Shown here piece by piece: positions 41,442 to 50,389 of a stretch of 64,000 nt of DNA. A program made the translations under genes and the position numbers. Within the stretch, counting starts at the first letter, position 1. Each line of letters begins with the position of its first letter. The notes below the pieces were generated by a model that saw only the letters and a list, made by a program, of their open reading frames with translations, did no database searches and had not been told where the DNA came from. The DNA comes from Paenalcaligenes sp052103955 (GTDB lineage: Bacteria; Pseudomonadota; Gammaproteobacteria; Burkholderiales; Burkholderiaceae_B), in the NCBI GenBank assembly GCA_052103955.1, contig JBQELO010000006.1, forward strand, positions 124,001 to 188,000. Reading direction: 5' to 3'.

Positions 41442-42023
41442 ATGCGAGAGAAAGGGCAGAAAACCAAATCCACGTATTTTTGGTTGGCCGACGACGATGT
41501 GGCGGAGTTTAGTCGCGCACTACGCGAGGCATTGCCCACGTTGTCATGGCGATGCTCACACCCCAGCCCCGATCATTTGGTGGTGCATCAGTTTGATACG
41601 TTAAGCGACGCGCTGCACTGTGGCGCCTCGCCGTATGTGAGCCAAGCTTTTGCTGATTTTGATCATTCGGCGCTGCAGTTTTTGCTTTATCAGCCTAAGG
41701 CCGTCAGCACAGTGATAGATAACTATGCGCCTGCTTATAGGTATCCACACAGCTTCATCATGGCGGAGTGCGGGCGCATGGTCATACGGTGGAACACACT
41801 AGATGGTGATGAGGTCACTCAGGCAGCATTGGCGGCGCAACTTAAGCTGATTTGGACGGTGTTTCAGCAGTGCACCTTACCCGCTAAGGTGCAAAGTACT
41901 GCAGGTTATGCGGTATCGGGCTTTAGGATAGGGAGGGTGATGCTGGAAAAAGTGAAAGCCGAGTCTTTATATTTAAAAGCAAACGGCCCATTTTGTGTGT
42001 TGAGTGAGCAAGCCGGTCATTAG
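41442..42023 (+). CDS. hypothetical protein
   Basis: An unrecognised 193-residue soluble protein. No membrane segment, signal peptide or known motif is visible. It is rich in aromatic and histidine residues, for example TYFWLADDDVAEFSRALREAL early and YRYPHSFIMAECGRMVIRW in the middle. The ATG at 41442 is chosen because the upstream in-frame codons lie within a terminator hairpin. It stands alone between that terminator and the MocR regulator gene (convergent). Coding base pattern and length support a real gene. Confidence 0.65.
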   Translation: MREKGQKTKSTYFWLADDDVAEFSRALREALPTLSWRCSHPSPDHLVVHQFDTLSDALHCGASPYVSQAFADFDHSALQFLLYQPKAVSTVIDNYAPAYRYPHSFIMAECGRMVIRWNTLDGDEVTQAALAAQLKLIWTVFQQCTLPAKVQSTAGYAVSGFRIGRVMLEKVKAESLYLKANGPFCVLSEQAGH

Positions 42024-42115
42024 CAAGGGGCACTGCAGTGGTAGAGCAGTACGATTTTATGTACGACGACAGAATGTTTAGCTCACGTACCACCACGTAA
42101 ATATCACATTGCCTG

Positions 42116-43534
42116 TTACAGCAGTGCGCGTATTTTATGCCCCAAGCGTTCAGCTTCGTCTTGCGAAGCTATGTTGGTAAAACCAAGTAGTAGGCCAGAG
42201 TGCACGGGATCGTGTGTAGACCACTGTGATAAGGCATGTGCATACATACCATGTTCTCGCATGCGCTGTGCGATCAGCGTATCGCTAGTGTGATCGCCTA
42301 GGCGCAGCACTAAATGCATGCCGCCGGGTTGTGGATCTATAGAAATACGGGTGCCTAATGCCTTTGCTAAACCAGTGGCAGTAGCCGTGCGGCGTTCAGC
42401 ATACAGCTTACGCATGCGCTGAATGTGGCGGGCGAAATGCCCTTCTGCCATGAAGGTGCTGACCAGTTGCTGAGTCAGGGCAGGGATGCCATTGCCTACT
42501 ACCTGGTTGATGTGCTCAAAGACGGAGATCAATGCTTCAGGCACCACCAGATACGCCAGCCGTATACCCGGAAACAGCACTTTGCTAAAGGTGCCTGCAT
42601 ACAGCACGCGACCATGCCTATCCAAACTTTTTAAGGCGGACAGCGGGCGGCTAACATAGCGGTACTCGCCATCGTAATCATCCTCAATAATCCAGCTTTT
42701 TTGCTGTGCAGCCCACTCCAGTAAGGCGTGGCGTCTAGTGAGTGATAGCGTGACGCTTAATGGGCTTTGGTGGGCTGGGGTCACAATGGCAGCGGCAGCG
42801 TGTGGGGCATGTTCTAGGCCATATTGCACATCCAGGCCCTCGACATCCACAGGGATGGCTGCGGCGGTTAAGCCAGCATGGTTGATGAGTTCGCGGGTAG
42901 GGGGATAGCAGGGGGTTTCTATCCACACCTGATCGCCTTTTTTTAATAGGGCCTGAATCACAAGGTTCACACTTTCACGGTAGCCAGAGGTGATAAAGAC
43001 TTGTGCTGGGCTGCAATGAATACCGCGTGCTACGTGCAAGTGAGCAGCAAGGGCTGAGCGTAACGCGGGTAAGCCGTTCTCAGGTGGGTAGCGTAAATCA
43101 ATAGCGTGTGTGGCTCGCAGTTGTCGTGCGCCCAGTCGCGCCCAAATTTTTCTAGGGAAGGCGTCTAAGGCGGGTATGCCCATTTGAAAGGGCAACAACT
43201 GCGAAGTGTGGGTGGTGTCTGACGCGGTAGAGGGGGCATGCTGATGCGGTAACGGCGTGCTTACAGCGCCAGCCAGTAAGCCAGGGGTGATGACTGTGCC
43301 AGCTTGGCCACGCGGTTGTACATACCCTTCAGCATGCAGCAGCGCATAGGCCATTTCAACCGTACCACGTGCCACACCTAGTTCTTTAGCAAGTGCGCGG
43401 GCAGAGGGAATACGATCACCGGGTTGTAGTGAGCCTTGCGCAATGGCGGATAGAAAACGCTCATAAATTTGCCGGTAAAGTGGCTCAGAATCGGATGAGG
43501 CAGGTAGTGTACTGGCAGTAGGTAATGAAATCAT
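42116..43534 (-). CDS. MocR/PdxR-family regulator (GntR HTH plus aminotransferase fold)
   Basis: A 472-residue regulator. Residues about 15-85 form a GntR winged helix (LYRQIYERFLSAIAQGSLQPGDRIPSARALAKELGVARGTVEMAY in pieces). The rest is a fold-type I aminotransferase domain that binds PLP: IIEDDYDGEYRY and the PLP lysine in YAGTFSKVLFPGIR. Such regulators sense amines or PLP-linked metabolites. It is divergent from a GNAT/azoreductase/AhpD operon, which it likely controls; a 7-bp palindrome lies in the leader of that operon. Confidence 0.92.
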   Translation of the reverse strand: MISLPTASTLPASSDSEPLYRQIYERFLSAIAQGSLQPGDRIPSARALAKELGVARGTVEMAYALLHAEGYVQPRGQAGTVITPGLLAGAVSTPLPHQHAPSTASDTTHTSQLLPFQMGIPALDAFPRKIWARLGARQLRATHAIDLRYPPENGLPALRSALAAHLHVARGIHCSPAQVFITSGYRESVNLVIQALLKKGDQVWIETPCYPPTRELINHAGLTAAAIPVDVEGLDVQYGLEHAPHAAAAIVTPAHQSPLSVTLSLTRRHALLEWAAQQKSWIIEDDYDGEYRYVSRPLSALKSLDRHGRVLYAGTFSKVLFPGIRLAYLVVPEALISVFEHINQVVGNGIPALTQQLVSTFMAEGHFARHIQRMRKLYAERRTATATGLAKALGTRISIDPQPGGMHLVLRLGDHTSDTLIAQRMREHGMYAHALSQWSTHDPVHSGLLLGFTNIASQDEAERLGHKIRALL

Positions 43535-43605
43535 GGCCTAGTCAAAAGATCAATTTATGGCTCTTTTGAGTGTAGCATGTGGCTCCTACAATACAGACTC
43601 AACTC

Positions 43606-43625
43606 GGTGCACAGCATCGTGCACC
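43606..43625. promoter_or_regulatory. palindrome GGTGCAC-AGCATC-GTGCACC
   Basis: A perfect 7-bp inverted repeat 19-38 bases before the GNAT start, in the MocR-GNAT divergent region. It could be a protein-binding site or an mRNA leader hairpin. Confidence 0.4.
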
Positions 43626-43643
43626 ATAGCTTTGGGAATCACC

Positions 43644-44090
43644 ATGAGTCATCCGGAAATCCGTACTGTAGAAAGCACCGAAGCGCTGTATGCTTGTTTT
43701 TCAGTCATGCACGAATTGCGCCCGCACCTTAGCGATGCGGCCGACTTTGTGAAGAGAGTAGAGCGTATGCGTAGCCAACATTACGCGCTGCTAGCGGTGT
43801 ATGAGAAGCATCAACCCGTCGCGTTAGCAGGGTATAGGCTTCAAGAAAATCTGGTGTATGGCCGCTTTATGTATGTGGATGATCTAGTGGTGACTGCCCA
43901 CAGTCGCAGCAGTGGTCATGGCGCACTATTACTGAACACACTAGAAGGTATTGCTGTAGAACAGAACTGTGCCAAATTGGTATTAGACACCGGTATAGAT
44001 AATGCGTTGGCGCAGCGTTTTTATTTCAGGCAAGGTTTGTTAACCGGAGCCATACGTTTCAGCAAATGGTTGGGAGTACACGCAGCATGA
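43644..44090 (+). CDS. GNAT family N-acetyltransferase
   Basis: A 148-residue acetyltransferase. The acetyl-CoA-binding core is VDDLVVTAHSRSSGHGALLLNTLEGIA (Q/RxxGxG/A-like loop in SRSSGHG), followed by LVLDTGIDNALAQRFYFRQGL. The start at 43644 (MSHPEIRT) is chosen; the frame upstream runs through the control region. It overlaps the azoreductase gene by four bases (ATGA). The substrate is unknown; the MocR neighbour suggests an amine. Confidence 0.85.
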   Translation: MSHPEIRTVESTEALYACFSVMHELRPHLSDAADFVKRVERMRSQHYALLAVYEKHQPVALAGYRLQENLVYGRFMYVDDLVVTAHSRSSGHGALLLNTLEGIAVEQNCAKLVLDTGIDNALAQRFYFRQGLLTGAIRFSKWLGVHAA

Positions 44091-44695
44091 GTATCTTGCG
44101 TTTAACGTGCAGTCCTCAAGGCACACAGTCTGAAAGCTATCAACTATCTCAGCATATAGTGCAGCATCTGTTACGTGCTACACCAGAGGCAGAACTGCTA
44201 GAGCTAAACACCCATGCATTACCCCATGTGGATGCAGAGTATGCCGCCACATTGGGTGCCCCTGTAGACCCAGAAAAGCAAGATACTGGTTCGTTAGCAT
44301 TGTCCGCGAGTTTGATGCGCAGTCTGGCAGCCGCTAGCAGTGTAGTTATTGCGACGCCCATGCATAACTACACCGTGCCATCAGGCTTAAAAGCCTGGAT
44401 AGACCATGTGGTGCGAGTACGTCATAGTTTTCACGCTACACCCGAGGGCAAGGTAGGAACACTTAGCGATAGACCGGTGTATGTGGCGCTATCGTCTGGT
44501 GCACTCATTGCAGGGGAACAAGCCCGCCAACCGGACTTTTTAACCCCCTATTTGCGCACCGTTTTTGCCACTATAGGTATTCACGATGTGAATTTTTTTT
44601 CCGTACAAGGCAGTGCATTTGGTGAGCAGGCGCTAGCGTTGGCGCGTCAGCAGGCTAAGGCCGACATTGCCCAGCATTTTGCTAACCGCCGCTAG
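44087..44695 (+). CDS. FMN-dependent NADH-azoreductase/quinone reductase family protein
   Basis: A 202-residue flavodoxin-fold oxidoreductase of the AzoR/NQO type, which reduces quinones or azo compounds with NAD(P)H. Signatures are LRLTCSPQGTQSESYQLSQ at the N-terminus (phosphate loop of FMN) and VVIATPMHNYTVPSGLKAWIDHVVR (FMN-binding MxNFxxP-like). It is translationally coupled to the GNAT gene and followed 30 bases later by an AhpD-like gene, giving a small redox-stress operon. Confidence 0.88.
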   Translation: MSILRLTCSPQGTQSESYQLSQHIVQHLLRATPEAELLELNTHALPHVDAEYAATLGAPVDPEKQDTGSLALSASLMRSLAAASSVVIATPMHNYTVPSGLKAWIDHVVRVRHSFHATPEGKVGTLSDRPVYVALSSGALIAGEQARQPDFLTPYLRTVFATIGIHDVNFFSVQGSAFGEQALALARQQAKADIAQHFANRR

Positions 44696-44725
44696 TGCAA
44701 CCCTTATTTTTATAGGAATACTCAA

Positions 44726-45196
44726 ATGACTACACGACTAGACTACAACCACGTTTCCCCCGCAGGCGCTAAAGCCCTAAACGGTGTATATGGCTATGTC
44801 ACGCAGTCTGGCTTGTCACCTATTTTGGTGGATTTGGTGTACTTGCGTGTTTCGCAAATCAACAATTGTGCGTACTGCTTAGATTTGCACTCCCGCGACT
44901 TATTGAAGCGTGGGGTAGCGATGGAAAAAATAGCGTTAGTGCAGGCATGGGCAGAAGCTGGTCTGTTATTTGATGAGCGTGAGCGTGCCGCATTGGCGTG
45001 GGCAGAAAGCGTGACTAACGTTGCCACTACCGGCGTGCCTGATGCCGCCTTTGAGGCAGTGAGTGCTGTGTTTAACGAGAAAGAAGTGGCCGATCTGACC
45101 ATTGCCATCAGCGTGATGAATGCGTACAACCGCTTGGGTGTGAGCTTTAGGAAAACACCCCAAGCAGTTGCAGATGCGATGGCTAAAAAGGGCTAA
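44726..45196 (+). CDS. AhpD-like carboxymuconolactone decarboxylase family protein
   Basis: A 156-residue all-helical AhpD-core protein. The redox motif is NNCAYCLDLHSRDLLKRG, that is CxxC with the trailing histidine, as in alkylhydroperoxidases. The C-terminal half carries WAESVTNVATTGVPD and NAYNRLGVSFRKTP. It is the third gene of the MocR-linked operon and probably reduces peroxides or acts with the flavoprotein upstream. It is unlike the shorter AhpD-type protein at 26189 in length and sequence. Confidence 0.9.
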   Translation: MTTRLDYNHVSPAGAKALNGVYGYVTQSGLSPILVDLVYLRVSQINNCAYCLDLHSRDLLKRGVAMEKIALVQAWAEAGLLFDERERAALAWAESVTNVATTGVPDAAFEAVSAVFNEKEVADLTIAISVMNAYNRLGVSFRKTPQAVADAMAKKG

Positions 45197-45217
45197 TAGT
45201 AGGTGTGTACCAGCCGC

Positions 45218-46027
45218 TTAGGCGGCGCGGTACCCAAGGGCAGTACTAATTTGCATGGCGGTGCTTTGTACCGTAGCGACTAGCTGTTGCATACGGCCAG
45301 GGGGCATGTATTCCACGGTGCTGGAAACGCTGGCTGCAGCCACAATTTGATTACGCCCGTCGCGAATGGGGGCGGCCACACACCGAATGGTGGATTCATC
45401 CTCGCCCAAGTCAAAGGCGTAACCGCCTTGCGCATAATGACGCATCATCTGTAGCCACTTATCGCGTTCGCAAATAGCTTGTAGGTGAGCCGGGCTACGA
45501 TCGTATAAATCTAGCCATTGCTGTTCGCTTTGATCCAGTAATAGGGCTTTGCCGATGCCAGTAGAAAATAAAGGTTTATTGCCTCCCACGCGGGAGCTGA
45601 TTTCTACAGGACGGCGGCTAGAGATTTTTTCCAAGTACACAATAGAGTCTTGGGAAGGCATACCTAAGTGCACGGTGTCAGAGGTTTGGCGTGCCAGTTC
45701 TATTAACAGAGGTTTGGCAAGTTTAACCAAATCAATCTGTGCTTGTGCTTGGTAGCCCAAGCCTAATAGAGCATGCCCCAAACGATAGCCTTGATCGGGC
45801 TCACGACGTATGTAGTGGCGCTGTTGCAAGGCGCTAAGAATACGGTGGGCCGTGCTGTATGTCATGCCGGTGACTTTAGCTATTTCAGATAAGTCATCAA
45901 TACCGCTGGCAACAGCGTCAATAATATCCAACCCACGAAGCAGCGTTTGGCTAGCTTGGGTCTTGTTTTTTTTCTCTTCAGGTGCGGGCCAATGAGCTTC
46001 CCCTGACCGATTACCTTGATCTATCAC
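45218..46027 (-). CDS. IclR-family transcriptional regulator
   Basis: A 269-residue regulator. The winged helix is at about residues 25-90 (LLRGLDIIDAVASGIDDLSEIAKVTGMTYSTAHRILSAL in pieces), and the C-terminal IclR effector domain contains VHLGMPSQDSIVYLEKI, STGIGKALL and GESTIRCVAAPI-like DESTIRCVAAPIRDG. It starts with GTG at 46027; the first 28 residues are polar and likely disordered. It is divergent from a cyclase-family hydrolase, with an 11-bp inverted repeat pair in the gap, so it likely controls that gene. Confidence 0.9.
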   Translation of the reverse strand: MIDQGNRSGEAHWPAPEEKKNKTQASQTLLRGLDIIDAVASGIDDLSEIAKVTGMTYSTAHRILSALQQRHYIRREPDQGYRLGHALLGLGYQAQAQIDLVKLAKPLLIELARQTSDTVHLGMPSQDSIVYLEKISSRRPVEISSRVGGNKPLFSTGIGKALLLDQSEQQWLDLYDRSPAHLQAICERDKWLQMMRHYAQGGYAFDLGEDESTIRCVAAPIRDGRNQIVAAASVSSTVEYMPPGRMQQLVATVQSTAMQISTALGYRAA

Positions 46028-46037
46028 AGCAAATGTC

Positions 46038-46139
46038 TCCCGCTATGTTTGGATGAGCGTCGTTTTAGCATAGCGCAAATGGCTACTTGATTGATCAGTT
46101 ACCATTCGCAAGCAGGACTATATAACATACATAGCGGGA
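46038..46139. promoter_or_regulatory. IclR operator candidates (inverted 11-bp pair)
   Basis: TCCCGCTATGT at 46038-46048 and its perfect complement ACATAGCGGGA at 46129-46139 lie 80 bases apart in the IclR-cyclase gap. A partial third copy (CATAGCG) is at 46069-46075. Paired distant sites suggest two regulator-binding sites and possibly looping. Confidence 0.5.
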
Positions 46140-46271
46140 AAGCATAGAGTGCTTGGGTACATCTACAGCGATCTTTACTACGGGAGAGCCTGAATAGGTA
46201 TGCCCAACGGTCTATGCTAGATTGGGTGTGTAGGGTGTTGCGTCATTAACGGTTCATACAAGGAGACGGTA

Positions 46272-47246
46272 ATGGGACATGACCATACATACGATGTACC
46301 CGCCATGGGAGAGTTGTTAAAAGATGCACCCAGTAACTGGGGGCGTTGGGGGCCTGACGATGAGGTAGGGGCACTCAACTTTTTAACCTCATCCGAAGTG
46401 CTGCGAGGGGTTAAGCACATACAGCAAGGTAAGGTGATTACCCTGCAACGGCTGATTGGTGATCCTAGGGGGGACCCAGTATGGCCGGGACGTACACCGG
46501 CAGTGCGGACGATGGTAATGGATGAGTCCAGTTGGGACGGAGACGCTAAAGGGGCGCCGCAATTCCCGGGTGGGATGCATTATTCCGATGACAAAATAGA
46601 GGCTTTTTTACAAGGCTCTACGCAGTACGATGCGCTAGGCCACGTGTGGTACGACGGCCAAATCTGGAATGGCTATGATGCTCGCACTACGGTAGGGGGT
46701 ATGCATAAAGCCAGTGTAGAGCCCTTGGCGCAACGAGGGATTGTGGGGCGTGGCGTGTTGCTGGATATGGCTAGGTTTAGAGGTAAGTCGTCCTTAGATA
46801 AAAAAGAGACTTTCACTCACAAAGATCTAGAGGCATGTGCCAGGGCTCAAGGCCATACCATTGATAAGCACGATATTGTGATTATTCGCACGAACTTTCT
46901 CTCGCAGTTTTTTGAGGACCAAGAACAGTTTTATCAGGATTTTTGCGAGCCTGGCTTATGTTATTCTCGCGAGTTAGTAGAGTGGTTTTACGAGAAAGAA
47001 ATTCCCAACTTAGTGACTGATACCATCGCGAATGAAACCACCTACGATCCTAAAACGGGTGTGGCATTACCATTGCACTGCGCGTTAATGCGTAACTTGG
47101 GAGTGACCTTAACGGAAATCTGCGACTTGGAGTCATTGGCACACAGTTGTGCAACCGATGGCCAATACACCTTTTTATATGTGGCTGCTCCGCTGAAAAT
47201 TTATCAAGCATCAGGCTCACCGGTGAATCCGGTAGTGATTAAGTAG
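46272..47246 (+). CDS. cyclase family protein (kynurenine-formamidase-like hydrolase)
   Basis: A 324-residue metal-dependent hydrolase of the cyclase family (PF04199), the fold of bacterial kynurenine formamidase. The metal-binding region is STQYDALGHVWYDGQIWNG (residues about 115-133), followed by GIVGRGVLLDMARF and DIVIIRTNF. It is longer than formamidases (about 210 residues) and matches the long subgroup often annotated only as cyclase family. Control by the divergent IclR gene suggests a catabolic ester- or amide-ring hydrolysis; the substrate is unknown. Confidence 0.85.
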   Translation: MGHDHTYDVPAMGELLKDAPSNWGRWGPDDEVGALNFLTSSEVLRGVKHIQQGKVITLQRLIGDPRGDPVWPGRTPAVRTMVMDESSWDGDAKGAPQFPGGMHYSDDKIEAFLQGSTQYDALGHVWYDGQIWNGYDARTTVGGMHKASVEPLAQRGIVGRGVLLDMARFRGKSSLDKKETFTHKDLEACARAQGHTIDKHDIVIIRTNFLSQFFEDQEQFYQDFCEPGLCYSRELVEWFYEKEIPNLVTDTIANETTYDPKTGVALPLHCALMRNLGVTLTEICDLESLAHSCATDGQYTFLYVAAPLKIYQASGSPVNPVVIK

Positions 47247-47266
47247 CGCAGTGCTTTCTCACGTAT

Positions 47267-47297
47267 AAAAAATGCCGCATTAAATGCGGCATTTTTT
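47267..47297 (+). terminator. Rho-independent terminator
   Basis: Stem AATGCCGCAT/ATGCGGCATT with loop TAA, an A-run before and a T-run after. Confidence 0.92.
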
Positions 47298-47326
47298 GTG
47301 GTTGGCTTCAGCAATGATGTATAGGT

Positions 47327-47935
47327 TTAGCGTTTTTTTAACCAGTCTTGATACGCGGAGCGCGTCACGCTGGATACCGATTCCAACACTTTCTGATGCG
47401 TGACTTGATGGCGCACAGCCAAACGGGCGTCAGCCACCGCTTTGGATTTGCAGAACCAGTGGCAACTGTGTTGAAACAAGTACAGCTCAGCAGACAAGTG
47501 AAAGGCACGTCCCTTAGCATCTAAGCCGTCTTCGTTATCCACAACGTAGCGTAAACCTACCGCGTGAATGGCGAGTAATTCGCGAAAATCACGGGTAATG
47601 GCGGGTAAAAAACGCTCCGCATACGGTACACACATGGGCAACGTCACCATACTGGCTGCTTCTAGGCTTTCTTTTTGTATGGAGGTAGCCAGAGTTTGGA
47701 TTTGTGCAGCAACGGCACGTTCTGTCTGGGCGTAGGTTTCCAGCACCTGCAACTGACGCATATCGTCGGTTTCTTTGATGGCGCGAGTGTAGCCTTGCGT
47801 CAGCGTTTCCATGTGGCGCTCAAGCTGTAGATTGGATAGATGGCGGCCCAGTAGTGCAATATGTGTGCGCTGATATTTAGCGCGCAGCACATGCCACACC
47901 ACAAAGACAGCCAACAGGGTTAATGCAATATCCAT
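47327..47935 (-). CDS. hypothetical protein with one N-terminal membrane anchor
   Basis: A 202-residue protein of unknown family. An N-terminal hydrophobic segment (ALTLLAVFVVWHVLRA) is followed by a helical, probably coiled-coil region (residues about 35-95). A C-terminal part contains LFQHSCHWFCKSKAVADARLAVRH with two cysteines. It stands alone between the cyclase terminator and the glutathione-transferase terminator. The function is unknown. Confidence 0.75.
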   Translation of the reverse strand: MDIALTLLAVFVVWHVLRAKYQRTHIALLGRHLSNLQLERHMETLTQGYTRAIKETDDMRQLQVLETYAQTERAVAAQIQTLATSIQKESLEAASMVTLPMCVPYAERFLPAITRDFRELLAIHAVGLRYVVDNEDGLDAKGRAFHLSAELYLFQHSCHWFCKSKAVADARLAVRHQVTHQKVLESVSSVTRSAYQDWLKKR

Positions 47936-47983
47936 TGCTTGAATTCCTTAATCGTCCAGTGAAATATGGTCAGCTAAAACAAA

Positions 47984-48008
47984 AAGCCCAAACACGTGTT
48001 TGGGCCTG
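47984..48008 (-). terminator. terminator of the glutathione-transferase gene
   Basis: A perfect stem GCCCAAACAC/GTGTTTGGGC (47986-48005), followed leftward by TTTTTGTTTT. Confidence 0.88.
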
Positions 48009-48068
48009 TATTCGACCTATATTAGTGCGGCCGATTGTAGCACTTGCGGGCTAATTCTAGGTGAGCAC

Positions 48069-48683
48069 CTAGCCCTTAGGAAAGGTCTCTACCATAGAGG
48101 GGCGTTTGGATACATCCGCGAACCACTGCGCCAATTTAGGGTGTGTGGTGCGCCAATCTTTGTCAGGAAAACGGAAGTCCAAATAGCCCAGTGTGCAGGC
48201 ACCAGCAATAGCACCAGCGTGGAAACCACCTGTAGTCAGGGCATCAAACCACTTGTTTTCTAAATCATCTAAGCCTGAGTCTACTTTCGCCATTTGGCCG
48301 TTAAACCAGTCTTCCCAATACAGCTCTTTGGGGCGCATAACGGTTTCGTAGCGACACAGTAGGCAGGCATCCAGCATGGCGTCACCTAAGGCTTCTAGCG
48401 TTAGGATCTCAAAGCGTCTATCAGCGGGGTATAGGCTGTCTTCTGGGCTACCTAGGCTGTCCACGTATTGCGAAATCACACGGCTATCAAACAGCGGCGC
48501 ACCATTAGGCAAAATAGCGCAAGGCACTTTTCCGGATGAGTTCACGGCAACAATAGTAGGGTCACGTACTACTGGGCCTGCTGCAGAGCCTAGGATTTCG
48601 ATGGAATCTTGTACGTTACGTTCCCAAGCAGCCACCATGACTTTGCGTACATAGGGGGAGGCGGGGGAGTGAAATAGTCTCAT
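48069..48683 (-). CDS. glutathione S-transferase family protein
   Basis: A 204-residue cytosolic transferase. The thioredoxin-like N-terminal domain starts MRLFHSPASPYVRKVMVAAWE, has the cis-proline in GKVPCAILPNG and the glutathione-binding acid/serine in FDSRVISQYVD; the rest is the helical C-terminal domain. The serine in SPASPY is the likely catalytic residue, as in beta and zeta-like bacterial forms. It stands alone in front of a terminator and next to the GntR gene. The substrate is not apparent. Confidence 0.88.
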   Translation of the reverse strand: MRLFHSPASPYVRKVMVAAWERNVQDSIEILGSAAGPVVRDPTIVAVNSSGKVPCAILPNGAPLFDSRVISQYVDSLGSPEDSLYPADRRFEILTLEALGDAMLDACLLCRYETVMRPKELYWEDWFNGQMAKVDSGLDDLENKWFDALTTGGFHAGAIAGACTLGYLDFRFPDKDWRTTHPKLAQWFADVSKRPSMVETFPKG

Positions 48684-48732
48684 GTTGATTATCCTTATTG
48701 TTGATGTAGCGCTGCTACGAAATGGGTGGGCT

Positions 48733-49446
48733 TTATAGGCCTATATGATGAAGTTTGCCATGGCTGGAGCCTGTGGCGTCTGAATTCTCTTTAAGCTGAC
48801 TTAGCATGTATTCGATGGAGAAGCTTACGTGTTCACGCATGATGGCGCTGGCACGAGCTCCGTCGCGGTTGGCTAAGGCACGCGCAATACGGTGATGATC
48901 ATCGTGGGTGCGGATGAATATCTCACGGCTTTTCCAGATGATGACGCGGTCTGAAATCAGAGGCACGTTATAAATCTGGTCAATCATTTCTTTCACCCAT
49001 GGGTTGGCTGAATATTCCATGATGTTGCCGTGAAACGAGACGTTCATTTGACGGTACGCCGCGTGGTGTTCAGGCAGTAGCGTTTCACTGGCCAGTAGCC
49101 TGTCACCTTCTACTACTAAATCGTGCAAATCTTCGGCACGTTTTTCCGTCATGTTATCGGCCGCTAATTTACAGGCCAGAGCTTCAAGTTCAGCTCGTAC
49201 TACAAACGCATGGCGTATGTGAGCGGGCGAATATTCCCTCACATGAAAGCCTTTGTTGCTTTCATAAACCACTAAGCCGGTCTGCGCCAGCATCGACAAG
49301 GCAGTGCGTAGTGGTGTGCGCGACACACCCAGCATTTCTGATACTTGGTTCTGGTGCAGTTTTTCTCCTGGTTGCAATTCCCCAGACAGTATGGCTTCGC
49401 GCAGTCTTTCTGCGACAGCTTCTGCGTTGGTTTGGTGTCCAGTCAT
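48733..49446 (-). CDS. GntR/FadR-type regulator of the SDR-TRAP cluster
   Basis: A 237-residue regulator. The winged helix is LREAILSGELQPGEKLHQNQVSEMLGVSRTPLRTAL in pieces (residues about 15-70). The FCD effector domain follows, with metal-site pattern FVVRAELEALA, NVSFHGNIMEYS and HDDHHRIARALANRD. It is divergent from the first SDR gene with a pair of inverted TGTATCCA-type sites between them, so it almost surely controls that catabolic cluster and itself. Confidence 0.9.
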   Translation of the reverse strand: MTGHQTNAEAVAERLREAILSGELQPGEKLHQNQVSEMLGVSRTPLRTALSMLAQTGLVVYESNKGFHVREYSPAHIRHAFVVRAELEALACKLAADNMTEKRAEDLHDLVVEGDRLLASETLLPEHHAAYRQMNVSFHGNIMEYSANPWVKEMIDQIYNVPLISDRVIIWKSREIFIRTHDDHHRIARALANRDGARASAIMREHVSFSIEYMLSQLKENSDATGSSHGKLHHIGL

Positions 49447-49494
49447 GACGGTGTTCCTGTTCGGGGTTTTCCCTCGATTATGGATTGATCTGAA

Positions 49495-49572
49495 AAAATG
49501 TATCCATTAATTGTTATATTAGCCGTAAATTTCAATCTGAAGGCTTTTTTAACTATAGATTGGATACATTTT
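49495..49572. promoter_or_regulatory. paired GntR operator candidates
   Basis: AAAATGTATCCA at 49495-49506 and its perfect reverse complement TGGATACATTTT at 49561-49572 flank the divergent promoter region between the GntR gene (start 49446) and the SDR gene (start 49602). Confidence 0.6.
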
Positions 49573-49601
49573 CTTTGCAATGAGATGAAGGTTTAAGCGA
49601 A

Positions 49602-50345
49602 ATGTCAGGTTTTTGTTTGGTTACAGGTGCTGGTGGTGGCATAGGCAATGCAGTAGTTAGTCGCTTGGCGGCGGACGGGTTCAAGGTATTAGCGGCAGAT
49701 TTGTCGCGAGACAAAGCAGCACAGGCTTTGGCGGGCGTATCCGGGTCAGGGCACGAGGCCGTAGCACTGGATGTATCCGATGAGAAAGCGGTTGATGCGC
49801 TATTTGCAAAGTATGACATAGACCAAGTGGTGGCTGCAGCGGGTGTCCTACTGTTTGCCCCCAATGGTGATAGACCACTTATCACTGAAATGGAGTTGGC
49901 CGATTGGGAGTTGACTCAGCGAGTGAACTCCACTGGCACCTTCTTATTGACTCGTGCGTTCTTGCGCAGAGCAAACCAACACAGCATTAAAAATGGTCGT
50001 TTCGTGGGCTTTGCCTCGGTAGCGGCTCAGTTAGGTGGATACCGTTCTAGCTCGGCATACATTGCCTCCAAATCGGCAGTGTTGGGCTTTATGAAAGCGG
50101 CGGCACGTGAGTCTGCTCACTTAGGCGTCACGGTGAACTGCGTTGCCCCTGGGCTTATTGATGCGCCAATGTTGCATCAGTCTTTGGATCCAAAGGACTA
50201 CCACACCGTTACCGGCAACATCCCACTGCAACGAGTAGGTACACCGGCTGATGTGGCCGGTGCCGTCGCCTTCTTGATGAGTGACGACGCTGCCTACATC
50301 ACCGGGTCGGTGATTGATGTGAATGGTGGCTACAGAATGCAGTAA
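49602..50345 (+). CDS. short-chain dehydrogenase/reductase (SDR)
   Basis: A 247-residue NAD(P)-dependent oxidoreductase of the classical SDR family. The cofactor loop is VTGAGGGIGNAV (residues about 7-18) and the catalytic motif is SSAYIASKSAV (Ser upstream, Tyr and Lys in YxxxK). It ends with the usual GSVIDVNGGYR. It is the first gene of a six-gene cluster with a TRAP transporter and acts on an alcohol or ketone in the imported compound. A perfect hairpin separates it from the TRAP genes. Confidence 0.92.
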   Translation: MSGFCLVTGAGGGIGNAVVSRLAADGFKVLAADLSRDKAAQALAGVSGSGHEAVALDVSDEKAVDALFAKYDIDQVVAAAGVLLFAPNGDRPLITEMELADWELTQRVNSTGTFLLTRAFLRRANQHSIKNGRFVGFASVAAQLGGYRSSSAYIASKSAVLGFMKAAARESAHLGVTVNCVAPGLIDAPMLHQSLDPKDYHTVTGNIPLQRVGTPADVAGAVAFLMSDDAAYITGSVIDVNGGYRMQ

Positions 50346-50351
50346 CAGGTT

Positions 50352-50374
50352 GGTTGCCCGCAGTGCGGGCAACC
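50352..50374 (+). promoter_or_regulatory. intercistronic hairpin before dctQ
   Basis: A perfect 10-bp stem GGTTGCCCGC-AGT-GCGGGCAACC without a T-run, between the SDR stop and the ribosome-binding site of the small permease. It likely stabilises or attenuates the message. Confidence 0.6.
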
Positions 50375-50389
50375 GTCAAAGGAGGAGTG

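Noticed and set aside
45200..45235. Hairpin between the AhpD-like gene and the convergent IclR gene as a terminator
   Set aside because: A stem (AGCCGC/GGCGGC with GTACC arms) is visible but there is no T-run on either side, so termination is not supported.
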